Positions 11,646 through 24,168 of a stretch of DNA of 64,000 bases are shown here, in pieces. The first letter of the stretch is position 1, and each line of letters opens with the position of its first letter. Origin of the DNA: Prinsepia uniflora (Eukaryota; Streptophyta; Magnoliopsida; Rosales; Rosaceae). The notes beneath the pieces were generated by a model, which did no database searches, was not told the origin of the DNA, and worked only from the letters and a program-made list of their open reading frames with translations. The stretch spans positions 26,323,566 through 26,387,565 of the forward strand of contig CM064871.1 of the NCBI GenBank assembly GCA_032719365.1. Direction: 5' to 3'. Made by a program: the position numbers and the translations under genes.

Positions 11646-12156
11646 GGGTTTGGAGTGTATAGTGCAGCAACTAAAATTATACTTACGGTTTTATTATATG
11701 CCTTATGGTTCATATTATATGGTTTATGATTTTGAATTATGATGCACGCATGTTTGGAAAACGGAGGGGTAAATTATATGTTTTACTTATCAAACGATTT
11801 CATAAACTTGAGTTTCGGTCCACTCACCCTTAATGTTTTGATAGCCCCTCCAGGTCGGGAAACTGAGGTAGAGGAGGAACCAGAGGCTGAGGCATAGATC
11901 TACTTCTGCGTACCTGAACCCCTGCTGGGCGGTGTACCCGCAGGTTTACTTTAGAGTCGTGCTCGCAAATTTGTAATTTTGGATTACATCCCTTGTCTGA
12001 CATTCGTTTAATTCGGATTTGATGTATGACTTTAATTTGGTTATTTATGCTTTTAAATGTTTTGAGGTTAAAATTGGTATGAATTATTGGGTGTCAGACG
12101 GGAGCAGGGCACGTCCCCTTGTGGTCCCTGTGGGATCGGGGCGGGTCCTGTCAGCT

Positions 12157-12168
12157 TGGTATCAGAGC
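12157..12168 (+). other. Primer-binding site of element A (tRNA-iMet)
   Basis: TGGTATCAGAGC begins 4 bases after the 5' LTR end and is complementary to the 3' end of initiator tRNA-Met, the usual primer of plant chromoviruses. The same 12-mer serves element C (46404-46415, minus), the truncated copy (31281-31292, minus) and element D (39053-39064). Confidence 0.9.
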
Positions 12169-12285
12169 ACTAGGTTGTGGTCAGTACAAGGGTATTGGTC
12201 AGCATGCTAGACTAGCGATTAGTACTAGTTACTTTTCGACTTTTAAGAATATTGTTTTCTGATCTATGCCTCTTAACAGTTGGTT

Positions 12286-15200
12286 ATGCCTCCTAGGAGA
12301 ATTCCTCATACTCGAACGGACGAGGATCTAGAAAGAGAGATGGAATGCACGAGCATTGAAAGGGCTCAACGTTTGGGAGCCACTCCTTTCTGCGGGGGAT
12401 CAAACCCCGAGGATGCTCACGACTGGATCACCAAGTGGGAGAGGATCTTCTCAGTAATGCACTGCCCTCCGGGCGAACGAGTGACTTTGGCGGCCTTCTT
12501 GCTGGAAGGAGGAGCCTACCAATGGTGGCACGGACTCGAAATGTCTGGGTGGTCTGTCCATACCACTACCTGGGAAGCTTTCCGTTCCAGATTTTTGGAC
12601 CAGTACTACCCGCGATCCTTTCGCGCGGCGCGGGAGGCGGAATTCCTGCGGCTGGAGCAGGGTGACATGTCTGTTGCAGACTACGAGCAAACCTTCGGGA
12701 AACTTTCCCGGTTCGCTGCCTCATTCGTAAGCACGGAGGAGGACAAATGACAGCGGTTTGAGCTTGGACTCCGAGGGGAGATCCGGGCCAGTGTGGCTGC
12801 TACCACTCATGCTTCTCTGAGGGATATGGTCGACGCAGCGGTGCGTGTCGAGGCCAGTCTGGCGGCACATCAATCACGACAACCTTCGGGGGAGGGGCGA
12901 CGTCAGGATCGCCCACATCATGGGCCATCGGGCCATAAGAACAACAAGGGAGGGAGCTACAGGGGAGCACCCTCATCCTTCAAGGGTCGTGGCTGGTCGG
13001 GTCGACGTGGAGGCTCTCAGGGCAGAGGATCTGGACACAACTCTGGGCAGCGCTCATCTTGGAGCGGTGCATCTGGTGGGCATTCGGACAGGCCAAGGCC
13101 AGTAACTTGTTTTGCTTGCGGAGAGGAGGGCCACTATGCCTGTGATTGTCCGCAGTTGTCCAAGAACAACGACGCTGGGGGCTCGAGTGTGGTGCAGAGC
13201 ATGGCTTCCCACACTAATGGAGGTCGCGGTCAGGGAGGTGACCGTGGTACTGGGCGTGGCGCGCGTGGGCGCGGACGGAACGGAGGGCCGAGGGCCCAAG
13301 TGTTTGCAATGACCCAGCAGCAGGCGAGGACTGCTCCAGGCGTGGTCACAAGTACACTACATATCTTTAATTTTCTTGTACGTGTATTAATGGATGCGGG
13401 GGCTACACATTCTTTTATTTCGAGGAGTTGTGATGGTATGCTTGATTGTGTGGTATCCGCCTTAGATTGCGAAATGGGTGTTGGCACCCCGATGGGTACC
13501 GTGTACCTAGTGAATCAGGTGATTCGGAGGTGCCCGGTAAGAATTGAGGATGTGGATTTACCAGCAGACTTAATTATTCTGGATATCCACGACTTCGATA
13601 TAATCCTAGGGATGGATTGGCTGTCGGAGCACGGATCGCTCATCGACTGCTGTAGCAAGCAAGTGATTTTGCGGAGCCCGGGTTTACCGGAAGTTATCTT
13701 TCAGGGGGAACGTGATGGTTTGCCTCCTGAAGTGATTTCGTCACTTACTGCTACCAAACTTCTACGGAAGGGATGCTAGGGTTATATGGCGCATGTCGTG
13801 TCGGAACGGGTCGATACTCCGGTTATCGACGAAATACCGGTGGTCTGTGAGTTTCCGGATGTATTCCCGGAAGACTTACCTGGATTGCCACCATCGCGGG
13901 AGATTGAGTTTACTATTGAACTACTCCCGGGTACCCAACCCATGTCCCAGGCACCATACCGGATGGCGCCAGCCGAGTTACGAGAACTCAAGACTCAATT
14001 GCAGGAGTTGGTAGATCTGGGATATGTCCGACCGAGTACTTCACCGTGGGGAGCACCGGTGTTGTTCGTGAAGAAGAAGGAAGGAAGTCTCCGTTTATGT
14101 ATTGATTATCGACAACTCAACAAGGTGACACTGAGGAACCAGTATCCTCTACCCAGGATCGATGACCTTTTCGACCAGTTGCGGGGAGCTCAATGCTTCT
14201 CGAAAATTGATTTGCGGTCTGGGTATCACCAACTGAGGATTTCGGAGGAGGATATTCCGAAAACTGCTTTTCGAACCCGTTACGGGCACTACGAGTTCCT
14301 TGTTATGCCATTTGGTTTGACGAATGCTCCGGCAGCATTCATGGATCTGATGAACCGGGTCTTCCGACCCTACCTGGATAAGTTCGTGATTGTGTTCATC
14401 GATGATATTTTGGTATACTCGAGGAGTGCCCGTGCACATGAAGAACATCTGCGGTTGGTCTTGGAGAGGCTGAGACAAGAACAATTGTACGCCAAGCTGA
14501 GCAAGTGTCAGTTTTGGCTGAGCAGTATTGGTTTTCTAGGTCACGTGATATCGACGGATGGGATTTGCGTGGATCCCCAGAAAACAGAAGCGGTGACCAA
14601 CTGGGCTAAACCGACAACTGTGACCGAGGTGCGGAGTTTCGTCGGATTAGCGGGTTACTACCGGAGATTCGTGGAGGGTTTCTCCAAAATTGCTGCACCA
14701 TTGACTCGTTTGACTCGGAAGGGAGTAAAGTTTATCTGGGACGAGCAGTGCGATCGGAGCTTTCAAGAGTTGAAAGATCGATTGACCACTGCACCTGTCC
14801 TTGCATTGCCGGATGACAGTGGAGAGTTTGTGGTTTTCAGTGATGCTTCACTGCAAGGGTTGGGCTGCGTGTTGATACAAACTGGCAAGGTTATCGCCTA
14901 TGCATCCCGGCAGCTGAAGACCCATGAGTTGAACTATCCAACCCATGATTTGGAGTTGGCGGCGGTGGTTCATGCTCTCAAGATCTGGAGACATTATCTG
15001 TTCGGCGCAACGTGTCGGATATACACCGACCACCAGAGTCTTAAATACTTATTCACTCAGAAGGAGCTTAACATGAGACAACGGAGATGGTTGGAGCTGC
15101 TGAAGGACTATGACTGTACGATCGAGTACCATCCGGGTAAGGCCAATGTGGTGGCGGATGCACTCAGCAGGAAATCAGCGGGAACTATTGCACACCTGGG

Positions 15201-16698
15201 GATGGTGTATCTTCCCTTGCTGGTGGAACTCCGAAAGGCGGGAGTTATTTTGGGTACGGACGAGCATGGAGCTTTGTTGGCCAGCTTCCATGTGCGACCA
15301 GTACTGATTGATCGGATCATCGAGGCACAACTTCAGGATCCGATACTCTGTATTTACAGAATTGAGGTCGATGCGGATGGGAGACAGGATTTTACCATCC
15401 GGGACGATGGAGCACTGGTGAAATTGGGCCGTTTGTGCGTACCTGCAGTGGCAGAGTTACGGGCCGAGATACTTGAGGAGGCCCACAGTTCGGCCTATGC
15501 CATGCATCCGGGAGGTACAAAGATGTACCGTACCCTCCGGAACCATTATTGGTGGCCAGGAATGAAGAAGGATATTACTGAGTTCGTGAGCAAATGCTTA
15601 ACCTGTCAGCAGGTTAAGGCGGAACGGCAGCGACCGTATGGGGCTATGCAGCCACTTCCGATTCCTGAGTGGAAGTGGGATCACATCACCATGGACTTCG
15701 TCTTTAAGTTACCGAGGACTCAGAGTGGAGTGGACGGAGTATGGGTGATCGTGGATCGGTTAACCAAATCAGCCCATTTTCTGCCAGTTCAGGAAACCTA
15801 TAAACCTAACCGACTGGCTCAGTTGTTTGTGAAGGAAATCATACGACTTCATGGTACGCCGGAATCGATCGTGTCCGATCGTGATCCGCGTTTCACTTCC
15901 AGGTTCTGGCGAAGTTTGCAAGCTACTTTGGGAACAACCTTACGTTTCAGTACTGCTTTCCATCCACAAACCGATGGACAGTCTGAAAGAACCATTCAAA
16001 CCCTGGAGGACATGATGAGGTCATGTGTACTACAGTTTCAAGACTCTTGGGATACTCATTTGCCATTAATGGAATTCGCTTACAACAACAGCTATCAGGC
16101 GAGCATTGGGATGGCACCATATGAGGCACTGTATGGCCGACAGTGCAGGACACCTATCTGCTGGACGGAGGTAGGAGAGCGAGCAGCTGTAGGGCCGGAG
16201 ATGATGGACTTAACCATGGAAACTGTTCGCGTGATCAAGGAGAGATTGAAGGTGGCACAGGATCGCCAGAAGAGTTATGCCGACCGACGGATTCGAGACT
16301 TGGAGTTTGAAGTGGGAAATTTTGTCTTCCTGAAGTTGTCTCCGTGGAAAGGGATTATCCGTTTTGGCCGACGGGGGAAACTGAGTCCGCGTTTTATCGG
16401 ACCGTATGAAATCGTGGAGAGAATTGGCAGAGTTGCATACAGATTGGCACTACCTCCAGAACTATCGAGAGTTCACGATGTTTTCCACGTATCGATGTTG
16501 CGGATGTACGTACGTGATGCTTCTCATGTACTTGGGGAACAACCTGTTGAACTACGGGAGGATTTGAGCTTTGAAGAACAACCAGTACAGATCTTGGATC
16601 GGAAGGACAAGGTACTACGACGAAAGACGATCCCTCTCGTGAAGATTCTCTGGAGAAACCAGAATGTGGAAGAAGCCACATGGGAGCCTGAGGCTTAG
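12286..16698 (+). pseudogene. gag-pol of element A, two nonsense codons
   Basis: One frame of 1471 codons starts at the ATG of MPPRR (12286) and is interrupted only by TGA at codon 155 (12748) and TAG at codon 498 (13777). Elements C and A align across both points; C reads Cys and Gln there. Domains in order: gag (IERAQRLGAT, YYPRSFRAAREAEF), zinc knuckle CFACGEEGHYACDC from residue ~275, protease with DAGATHSF at ~370 (Ala in place of the usual Ser/Thr/Pro), RT with FIDDILVYS (Asp 706/707), and RNase H (SDAS, Asp 853). Integrase has an HHCC finger ending CLTCQQ and a D1137-X60-D1198-X35-E1234 triad. A chromodomain-like end follows ([14 protein letters not shown] through [14 protein letters not shown]). 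All catalytic residues I checked are intact. A truncated gag may still be made; pol cannot be without readthrough. Confidence 0.92.
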
Positions 16699-16729
16699 AT
16701 GCGAGAACAATTTCCTCATTTGTTTCTTT

Positions 16730-16765
16730 GAAATTTCGGGACGAAATTTCTTAAGGGGGGAAGGT
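16730..16765 (+). other. Pre-PPT hairpin and polypurine tract of element A
   Basis: GAAATTTCG-GGA-CGAAATTTC (16730-16750) is a perfect 9-bp inverted repeat with a 3-nt loop. It is followed at once by the polypurine tract AAGGGGGGAAGG (16753-16764) and the 3' LTR at 16766. The tract primes plus-strand DNA synthesis. The hairpin recurs in elements C and D. Confidence 0.8.
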
Positions 16766-19750
16766 TGTAACACCCCGGAAATTCGAGGATTTCAATATTG
16801 TACTTTAATGTGTGATTTGACGATTTTACCCTTGTGAATGGTATGGTCAATTGATGACTTTTTGATTGATGAACTAAATGAACTTTGACCTATGACCGTG
16901 ACGTAGTTCGGGACGTCACGAGTTCATAGACAGGTGGCACGTCCAATTCGGACGATCAGGGTAAAAGTTATGACTATCGGAAGTTCAGGGGCATTACCGT
17001 AATTTGGACTCTCGGGGGAAAATGTTGACTTTTCTTTTGACAACTAATTTTCAGTTGACTCAAGGACCGTTGGGTAGGTCTCGACGTCCTGAGTCCGTAG
17101 ACAGGCGGCACGCCGAAATCGGACTTCGTACGAGGAAGTTATGGTCAGAAACGTGAATTCGGGAAGTTCGTGTCTCGGTTTTCGTGTCGAATATTAAATT
17201 CAGGAAATCTGATTGGAGGACACCTGGTGAGTGACAAGTGTCACTCACCCATTGGCTAGATTGGATCAGATCCATTATAGGATTAAATAACATTTAAATC
17301 AGCTTTAAATTACAGCCCTTAGATCTGAAATCCCTTGATCTGATCTCAGCCTTTGATCTCATTCTGAGATTCAATCCTGGCCCTTGATCCTTGTTCCTGT
17401 TCTGTATTAAACTACATGGAATCATGCAACCATGTGTTCATTCTCACCAACCGTTTGCACGATTTCCACTTGGGACCAAACCAGCAGCCCTCACCACTCA
17501 ACCTCACACTCCCAAGCAGCCAACAGCCACCCCCGGACGCCGGCCACCGCTCCACGGCCGCCCTGCACGGCGGCATTCTCTCAAACCCGTGAAGAAAACC
17601 CGAGCAGCCCAAGTCACCAAACTATCCAACCTTCAATCTAGGACTTGAACCAACGTACGGTTGGGATCACCGTGACGATTGGACGGCAAGGAACTGACCC
17701 TGACTGTGTACGGCAGCGACACAGCGGCGATTGGACGATAAACCCGTAGGTAACCATTTTCCTTCCCTGCTTCGAACCGTCTGTTTGTGACGTTGACATC
17801 GTTTGGTTACTGATAGGACACGTCTAGGAGACCTTGACGACCAATTTGGACCCAGGACCGGGACTGAACAACCGTCGACTCGCCGGAGGGGATAAACAGA
17901 ACCGGCCACCAGACTTCCCGTCGATTTTCAGGTAACCTCTTAGACCTAAAACCTAACTCTAGTTACACAGAACCATTCTAGGGATTAAGACGAGTAAATA
18001 GGGATCAAACTGGACGAAATTGACCGAGAAATGAAGAAATGGCAACCGGGTCATGATCGCGGGTCTGATCGACCCGAGTTGCAGGTATTCGGGTCAACCC
18101 GTCTGATGACAGCGGTGCTGACGTGGCACCCTGTCAGTCTGTCAGATGACGTGGACCAACCGTGAGCCGACACGTGTCACATGTCAGTGCACAGTCAGTA
18201 CTGACATGTCAGTGACGTGGACCAGTCAGGGACTGCCACGTGTCACTGACATGTCAGTGACGTGGACCAGTGCCGTGCTGACACGTGGCACATGTCAGAT
18301 CCGACACGTGGCCTGACAGATCAGTGTGGTGGACCAATCAGATGTTGACACGTGGCACCTGTCAGAGTCTGACATGTCAGACCTGACAGCTGTCAGATGA
18401 CGTCAGCAGGACGTCATGCTGACGTCAGCAGTGACGTCAGCGATGACGTCAGTAGGAACTGTTCCTGCGTTGACCGACGCGTTGACCGGCGCGTGGGGGC
18501 GCGTGTGAACAGTGTTTTTGGTGGGACCACCACCATTCTTTAGGTTTCGACGATCCGGATCCAATGGCGGTGGTTTCGGGTCGATCGGAGATCATTAAGT
18601 TGGTCAAATTAAAGTTTAATGCCTTGGGAAGCGCGTTTGGGCGGCTTTCCCGGGCCGGTTTCGACCTAGGTTTTCATGGTTGAATGTTGGGGGTTTAATT
18701 TGACCTTTACGAATACTTGGACTTGACAGGGATTGTACATTTGTACCAGGACGAGGGTATACGTTCGGTTTCTAGCAGGATTGTACTGTGAGTGGGCCAT
18801 TTTCTTAAACCCTTGTGTGCATAAATGTTTTCTGGTTTTATTATACTTATTCACATGCTAAAACAATAATGGTTTTGATGATATGGAAAATATGGTTATG
18901 GCACGTTTCACGGTATTTGGGCTTGAGACCCGTCTGATGAAACTTAATGATTGGTTCGGATGTTATCTATGTATATATATATGCCTTGCATGTGGATATC
19001 GATAAAATGCATTTGTTACTGCACTGTATAGATCCTTCCATATTATATTGTCTCCTCCGGATGAGGTACCCCGGAGAGGTCACGGACGTCTAGAACGTCC
19101 AGCGTCTATGACGCTAAGCATCGGGGATGCTGTACCCGAACGGGGTTCGGGGATTGAACTCGGAATTGAGACCCGAGTGGCACGCGTAGCCTTGTGATTG
19201 TGACCTTATTGGACGTCAGGGACGTCAGACATCAGGGATGTCGGGTTTGGAGTGTATAGTGCAGCAACTAAAATTATACTTATGGTTTTATTATATGCCT
19301 TATGGTTCATATTATATGGTTTATGATTTTGAATTATGATGCACGCATGTTTGGAAAACGGAGGGGTAAATTATATGTTTTACTTATCAAACGATTTCAT
19401 AAACTTGAGTTTCGTTCCACTCACCCTTAATGTTTTGATAACCCCTCCAGGTCGGGAAACTGAGGTAGAGGAGGAACCAGAGGCTGAGGCATAGATCTAC
19501 TTCTGCGTACCTGAACCCCTGCTGAGCGGTGTACCCACAGGTTTACTTTAGAGTCGTGCTCGCAAATTTTTAATTTTGGATTACATCCCTTGTCTGACAT
19601 TCGTTTAATTCGGATTTGATGTATGACTTTAATTTGGTTATTTATGCTTTTAAATGTTTTGAGGTTAAAATTGGTATGAATTATTGGGTGTCAGACGGGA
19701 GCAGGGCACGTCCCCTTGTGGTCCCTGTGGGATCGGGGCGGGTCCTGTCA
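16766..19750 (+). repeat. 3' LTR of element A (2985 bp)
   Basis: It is collinear with 9214-12153. Its extra length is a single 45-bp segment at about 18227-18271 inside the ACGT-core array. This segment repeats neighbouring sequence, so it is a slippage-type duplication here or a deletion in the 5' copy. It ends GGGTCCTGTCA next to the CCACT duplication. Confidence 0.95.
18119..18453 (+). promoter_or_regulatory. ACGT-core array in the 3' LTR of A
   Basis: This is the same array as at 10568-10855, with two additional ACGT cores contributed by the 45-bp segment (about fourteen in total). In a 3' LTR it could influence sequences downstream of the element; this is inference. Confidence 0.55.
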
Positions 19751-21625
19751 CCACTAATCAAGAATCTCATTTCAAAACTATTTAAATCTCAAAATCAAAT
19801 CAATAGTTCAACAGGGTCTCTGCCCGAAATGTAGCATTTCCATAGCACAAGTAAATTCCATAAATTCATGTCTAACAGATCATTCATAATTCAATTTCTT
19901 CAATTAAATCATGTAATTTAGTTTCAAAGTCAAAATCCATCTCAAATCTTAGGCCATCGCCCAAAATCACAATTTTATGATTTTCTCGAAATTCGTGCCC
20001 AAAATAATATAATAATAATATAATATTCCCAAAATCCAGAAATCATCATATCACATCATTAATCATGACAAATCGATTTAAATCATATTATAAGCAATTA
20101 AAAGCAGTTAAAACATATATGCATGCATTTAGGGTAGAAAACGAAAGTCCACTCACACACCGTCCAGATTGCTCGGATTCGAGCTGTTCGTTTTCGTCCG
20201 GTGTCCGGAGAATATTTTGGCCTATCAAACATGTAAATAGGGTCACTAGAGTATCATATAATCTTAGGTACTAATTTCCGAATTGTCGGAATAAAATAAT
20301 ATAATTTAAATGTAACCTTTACGCTTCGGATACGTAAAACTATCCTCAATTTATCTCCGATTGACCCGAAACTAACGCCAATAGGTTCGTATCATCGAGA
20401 ACATTAAAAAGTATGTTGGACCCTTCCTCAGATTCCCGGTCACGCGCCCTCACGCGCCGCCGCAAGCGGCTGCGCGTGATAGCCACGCGCCGTGAACAGT
20501 GGCTGCTACAGTATCTCTCTCTCGCCCGTTTCTCTGGTATTCGGGTTGTAGACCCGCGATCAGACCCACCTCGTTTTCCCTTGATTCTAACTCAATTCCT
20601 TTCATTCTTTCACTCATTAATATCTATCCAATCTAACTGATAGTTCTGTGCCTTCAATTGAATCAATTAAACCATAAAACGCTTCGACTCACGAAGAACA
20701 CTCATCGGACCCTAATTCGGGTTTGACCTCAAATCGACCTGTTTTCTTCAATTATTCACACCAGAAGCATCATAGGACCATAATGAACACGAAATCAAGA
20801 TCAATTTCATGAAATTTTACCTCTAAGTAACTCGACTCAAGCTCGATTTTTCAAAATAGTTGCAGCGTCTGATCGTCACGATTTCACCTCCAATTTTTGT
20901 TCCAGTTGATTGGGTTCGAGTCGTTTAGCTCCCAGGAAGCTAAATCTCACCTCAATTGCGATCGAATTCGTCTCAAAAATTAAAATCGAGATCAAGGTTT
21001 TTGGATGGTTTCCGGGTATGTGCAGCACGGGTTTCCTCTGAGTTTTGTTCGGTTTCTTGGTTTTTCTCTCCAAATTGTCTCTAATCTCTTACTCAATTTC
21101 ACTTGACTCCACTGCAATCAATCAAGATGAATATAGGATGTTCTCTGTTTTGGTGTTTTAAGGTTTTGGTCGTGTACGATTTCTGTTCCTCAATTCATAA
21201 TCTTCAATTAACTAATTAATTTGCTCCTTAAGTGCCATTAATCATCCCTAAGAAGTGACATTTGTCACTTGATGCTTTACATGAGTCATGTAATGGCATG
21301 AATCAGCAAATCAAGTGGAGTTGTAATTATCCTTCCACCGTTCAAGTATAATCCACCCAAAATTACCATTTTACCCTTCTTAAGCACAATTACCATTTTA
21401 CCCCTACACTTCACAACCCCGTAACTTCTTCATCCGAACTCCGTTTTCGACGTGCCACCTGTCTACGGATTCAGCGTTTCGAGACCTACACAATGGCACA
21501 AGAAAAATGTACAAACAGTATACCAAACAAAAAGTCAACTTTTAGCCATATCCCTTCAGGGGTAAAAACGTCATTTTCACATTATTTTAATATTTTACAA
21601 TTTTTGGATTTTTCGGGGCGTTACA

Positions 21626-22315
21626 CATAACTTCGAATACTCAAACTTTCATGTTGTACGTAAAAGAAGAACAAACTTCACGTGTCTCCACGTGCCACCC
21701 AAAGTGGCTACCTGTGGGTGCCACGCCCCCACTACAGTAACTACACTGTAGATCATCTTCTTCGTTCGTTTTTTATACTATTCTGGTCGCCACACTTGGC
21801 GACCTGACCTAGCATTTTCTCTATCATTCTTGACTAGATTAGGAAGGGATCTATATGATCAAAACATGGAGAAACTTACCCAAAATCATCTGACAATCGA
21901 ATGAACTCACTGTTTGATCGTTCCCAGACTTCACACTCGTGTCTTACAGGTTGGTTAGGGTTGTAGGAGCTCCAAGATGTCATCTGGCGTCAAAGGTACG
22001 AGATCACACGTCGAAAATAGGTTGGACAACTCCAAACCTGAAATTGACCTTCACGGGTCACACTTCCTCCCTCAAAATTTTGGGTCCAACTCTCTTCCTT
22101 CTTTCTATTTTCTTCTTCACTTCCTTCCTCGCTTCCCACTCTTTTCTCCTCTGATCCTCCTCCCTTCCAGCTTCTCTTCTTGTTTTCTCGTTATCTCCCT
22201 CAGCTGAAACACCACAACACACACAACACTTAAAACAAGAAAATTTACCAAATTACCCATACATAGTTTAGACCCGAATCGAAACCGTTCAAATTTTGTT
22301 TCTAGCATGCTGCCT
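21626..22315. other. Unassigned repeat-like DNA between LTR B and the Athila element
   Basis: No convincing gene. The stretch has CT-rich tracts (22090-22190) and short complementary blocks such as GTCGCCACACTTGGCGAC (21787-21804, a hairpin with 6-bp arms). It resembles LTR sequence in style but matches no other element in the window. Confidence 0.3.
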
Positions 22316-22854
22316 ACCGAACTGATGAGTGTTTAAGAGTAGAAACAAGTAGATCACTCAGAAAGAAAGGCAATCCATCTCAAAGATCGCACAATGGTAA
22401 TCTTCACTAATTTTCTAAGCATGCTCGAATTCAATTGCTTTGGTTGCTTAATCTCTTGATTATGGTATCGTGAAGTGCAAGTGTGAGTTCAATGGTCATG
22501 GCAATGATTCTTAGTAAGTACAAGCAATTCTCATGTTCTATACATTCATATTAACTTGTTTAAGCATAAAAACTATTATCACAAAACAAAAACAAAAAAC
22601 AGCAAGGAAATCAAAACAGAAACTAAAAAACAGAAAGCCATAAAAAAACAGAAAACTAGTTTGTGTACCCCTAAACTTAAGTCCAATACCCCCAAACCTA
22701 AATAAAACATTATCCTCAATGTTTTGAGAATAAAAGGAAGACAAATTCATGAGTTATAAGGTGAAAAACGTCCATAAAAAAAGGGAACAAACCAAGGCTA
22801 TGTTGCCTCCTAGGAGCACTTGATTTAATGTCTAGGCGAGACGAGGACAGCAGC

Positions 22855-24089
22855 TCATGGAAGGGTAGGCTCGCGAGCCATGGGGACCTCAAGGGGGATG
22901 GGAGACGACCCAAAGTAGGGCTTGATTCTAAGACCATTCACCTTGAATGGTTCTTGCTTAACCGAATGTTGAATTTCAAATGCAGCATGGAAAACATTAG
23001 TGATAATGAATGGACCAGACCAACGAGAATGTAGCTTACTCGGAAACAACTTGAGGCGGGAGTTGAAGAGAAAGACTTGTTGGCCAACTTGAAGGACCTT
23101 CCTTTGAATGTTCTTGTCATGAAAAGCCTTGGTTTTCTCCTTGTAAATTCGTGCACTCTCATATGCTTCATTTCGAAGTTCATTAAGCTCATTCAGTTGC
23201 AATTTTCGTTGGATTCCAGCAGCGTCTTGGTCCATGTTTATGCGCTTAACTGCCCAAAAGGCCTTGTGCTCACGCTCTACAGGCAAATGACAACCTTTAC
23301 CAAAGACTAATCGAAAGGGGGACATACCTAAGTGTGTCTTGAATGCCATCCTATAAGCCCAAAGCGCATCGTTCAATCTCATGGAACAATCTTTGCTGTT
23401 AGGATGAACCGTCTTCTCAAGTATCGCTTTGATCTCCCTTTTGGACACTTCGGCTTGCACACTTGTTTGAGTATGGTAGGGGTGGATACTCTGTGATTTA
23501 CACCATACTTCCTCAACAAAGCCTTAAAAGGACAATTGTAAAAGTGGGAGCCTTCATTGCTTATGATAGCCATTGGTGCACCAAACCTAACTAGAATATG
23601 GTTTTGAATGAAACTCACAACAATCTTAGCATCACTAGTTTTAGTGGCAAGTGCCTCAATCCTTTTAGATACATAATCCACAACAAGTAATATGTAAACA
23701 TTATCAAAATAATTAGGGAAATGGCCCATGAAATCAATGCCCCAAATATCAAAGATCTCAATGACTAAAATTGGGTTCAAAGGTAGTTGATTTCTAGAAC
23801 CTATGTTACCTTGTCTTTGGCATCTATCACATGTGAGCACGAATTCATATGCATCCTTAAAGAGTGTGGGTCAAAAGAATCCACTTTGAAGGACTTTATA
23901 TGCTATTTTCTTGGCCCCAAAATGACTTCCACACGCAAAAGAATGACAAAATTCAAGGCTAGAACGTACCTCACAATCAGGGATGTATTGACGAATGATT
24001 TGATCCGAGCAATATTTCCATAGGTATGGCTCATCCAAAATGTAATACCTTTCTTGCTTAGCAAGCTTATTCTTTTGGTACCTGCTCAA
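22855..24089 (-). pseudogene. Integrase region of the Athila element
   Basis: The finger region (24089-23830) contains FCHSFACGSHFGAKK and, after an in-frame stop, [12 protein letters not shown]. The core reads [10 protein letters not shown] for the first catalytic Asp. The second Asp position reads SNEGSHF instead of the usual SDGGSHF/SDRGTHF, so the catalytic Asp is lost. A frameshift near 23460 separates the core from the C-terminal part, which holds LNDALWAYR and the GPF(I/V)I-type segment near 22990. The integrase is dead. Confidence 0.8.
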
Positions 24090-24168
24090 AAAACAAATGG
24101 AATTGCTTAGTTACAATAAATTTAATCAAATCAGCGTACCATGGATCGATTACATCAATGCTGAAAAG

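Larger units (their letters stand above)
9214..12153 (+). repeat. 5' LTR of element A (2940 bp)
   Basis: It begins TGTAACACCCCGGAAATTCG and ends GGGTCCTGTCA. It contains two diverged copies of a U3 module (about 9350-9480 and 9520-9610), a dense ACGT-core array (10568-10855), a GC-rich GGCGCGTGGGGGCGCGTG block (10891-10908) and a chain of eight short hairpins (11458-11645). Short ORFs inside it look fortuitous. Confidence 0.95.
9214..19750 (+). mobile_element. Complete Tekay/Del-type chromovirus (element A)
   Basis: It is a 10,537-bp LTR retrotransposon with TG...CA termini and a perfect 5-bp target-site duplication CCACT (9209-9213 and 19751-19755). The order is 5' LTR 9214-12153, primer-binding site, gag-pol 12286-16698, polypurine tract, 3' LTR 16766-19750. 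The tRNA-iMet primer site, the gag-PR-RT-RH-INT order and a C-terminal chromodomain-like block place it in the chromovirus branch, probably Tekay/Del. By eye the LTRs differ by roughly 20-25 substitutions plus one 45-bp indel over 2.94 kb. That makes it older than elements C and D, though still young. It is nested in LTR B. Confidence 0.95.
8558..21625 (-). mobile_element. Truncated chromovirus-type LTR (element B), split by element A
   Basis: 8558-9213 and 19751-21625 together form about 2.5 kb that is collinear with the minus-strand LTR of element C (31296-34302). Shared blocks include the GGCCTGGAGGGT segment (8748), the GCGC-rich hairpin at 20441-20490 and the terminal GGGGCGTTACA at 21625. 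In its own orientation the LTR therefore starts at 21625 with TGTAACGCCCCG. Its last ~130 bp are missing at 8558. No internal region is present on either side, so it is a solo or truncated LTR. It was present before element A, which is inserted between 9213 and 19751 with a 5-bp duplication. Confidence 0.75.

Noticed and set aside
22938..23310. Plus-strand ORFs across the Athila integrase
   Set aside because: They are shadows of the minus-strand integrase, whose motifs are clear.
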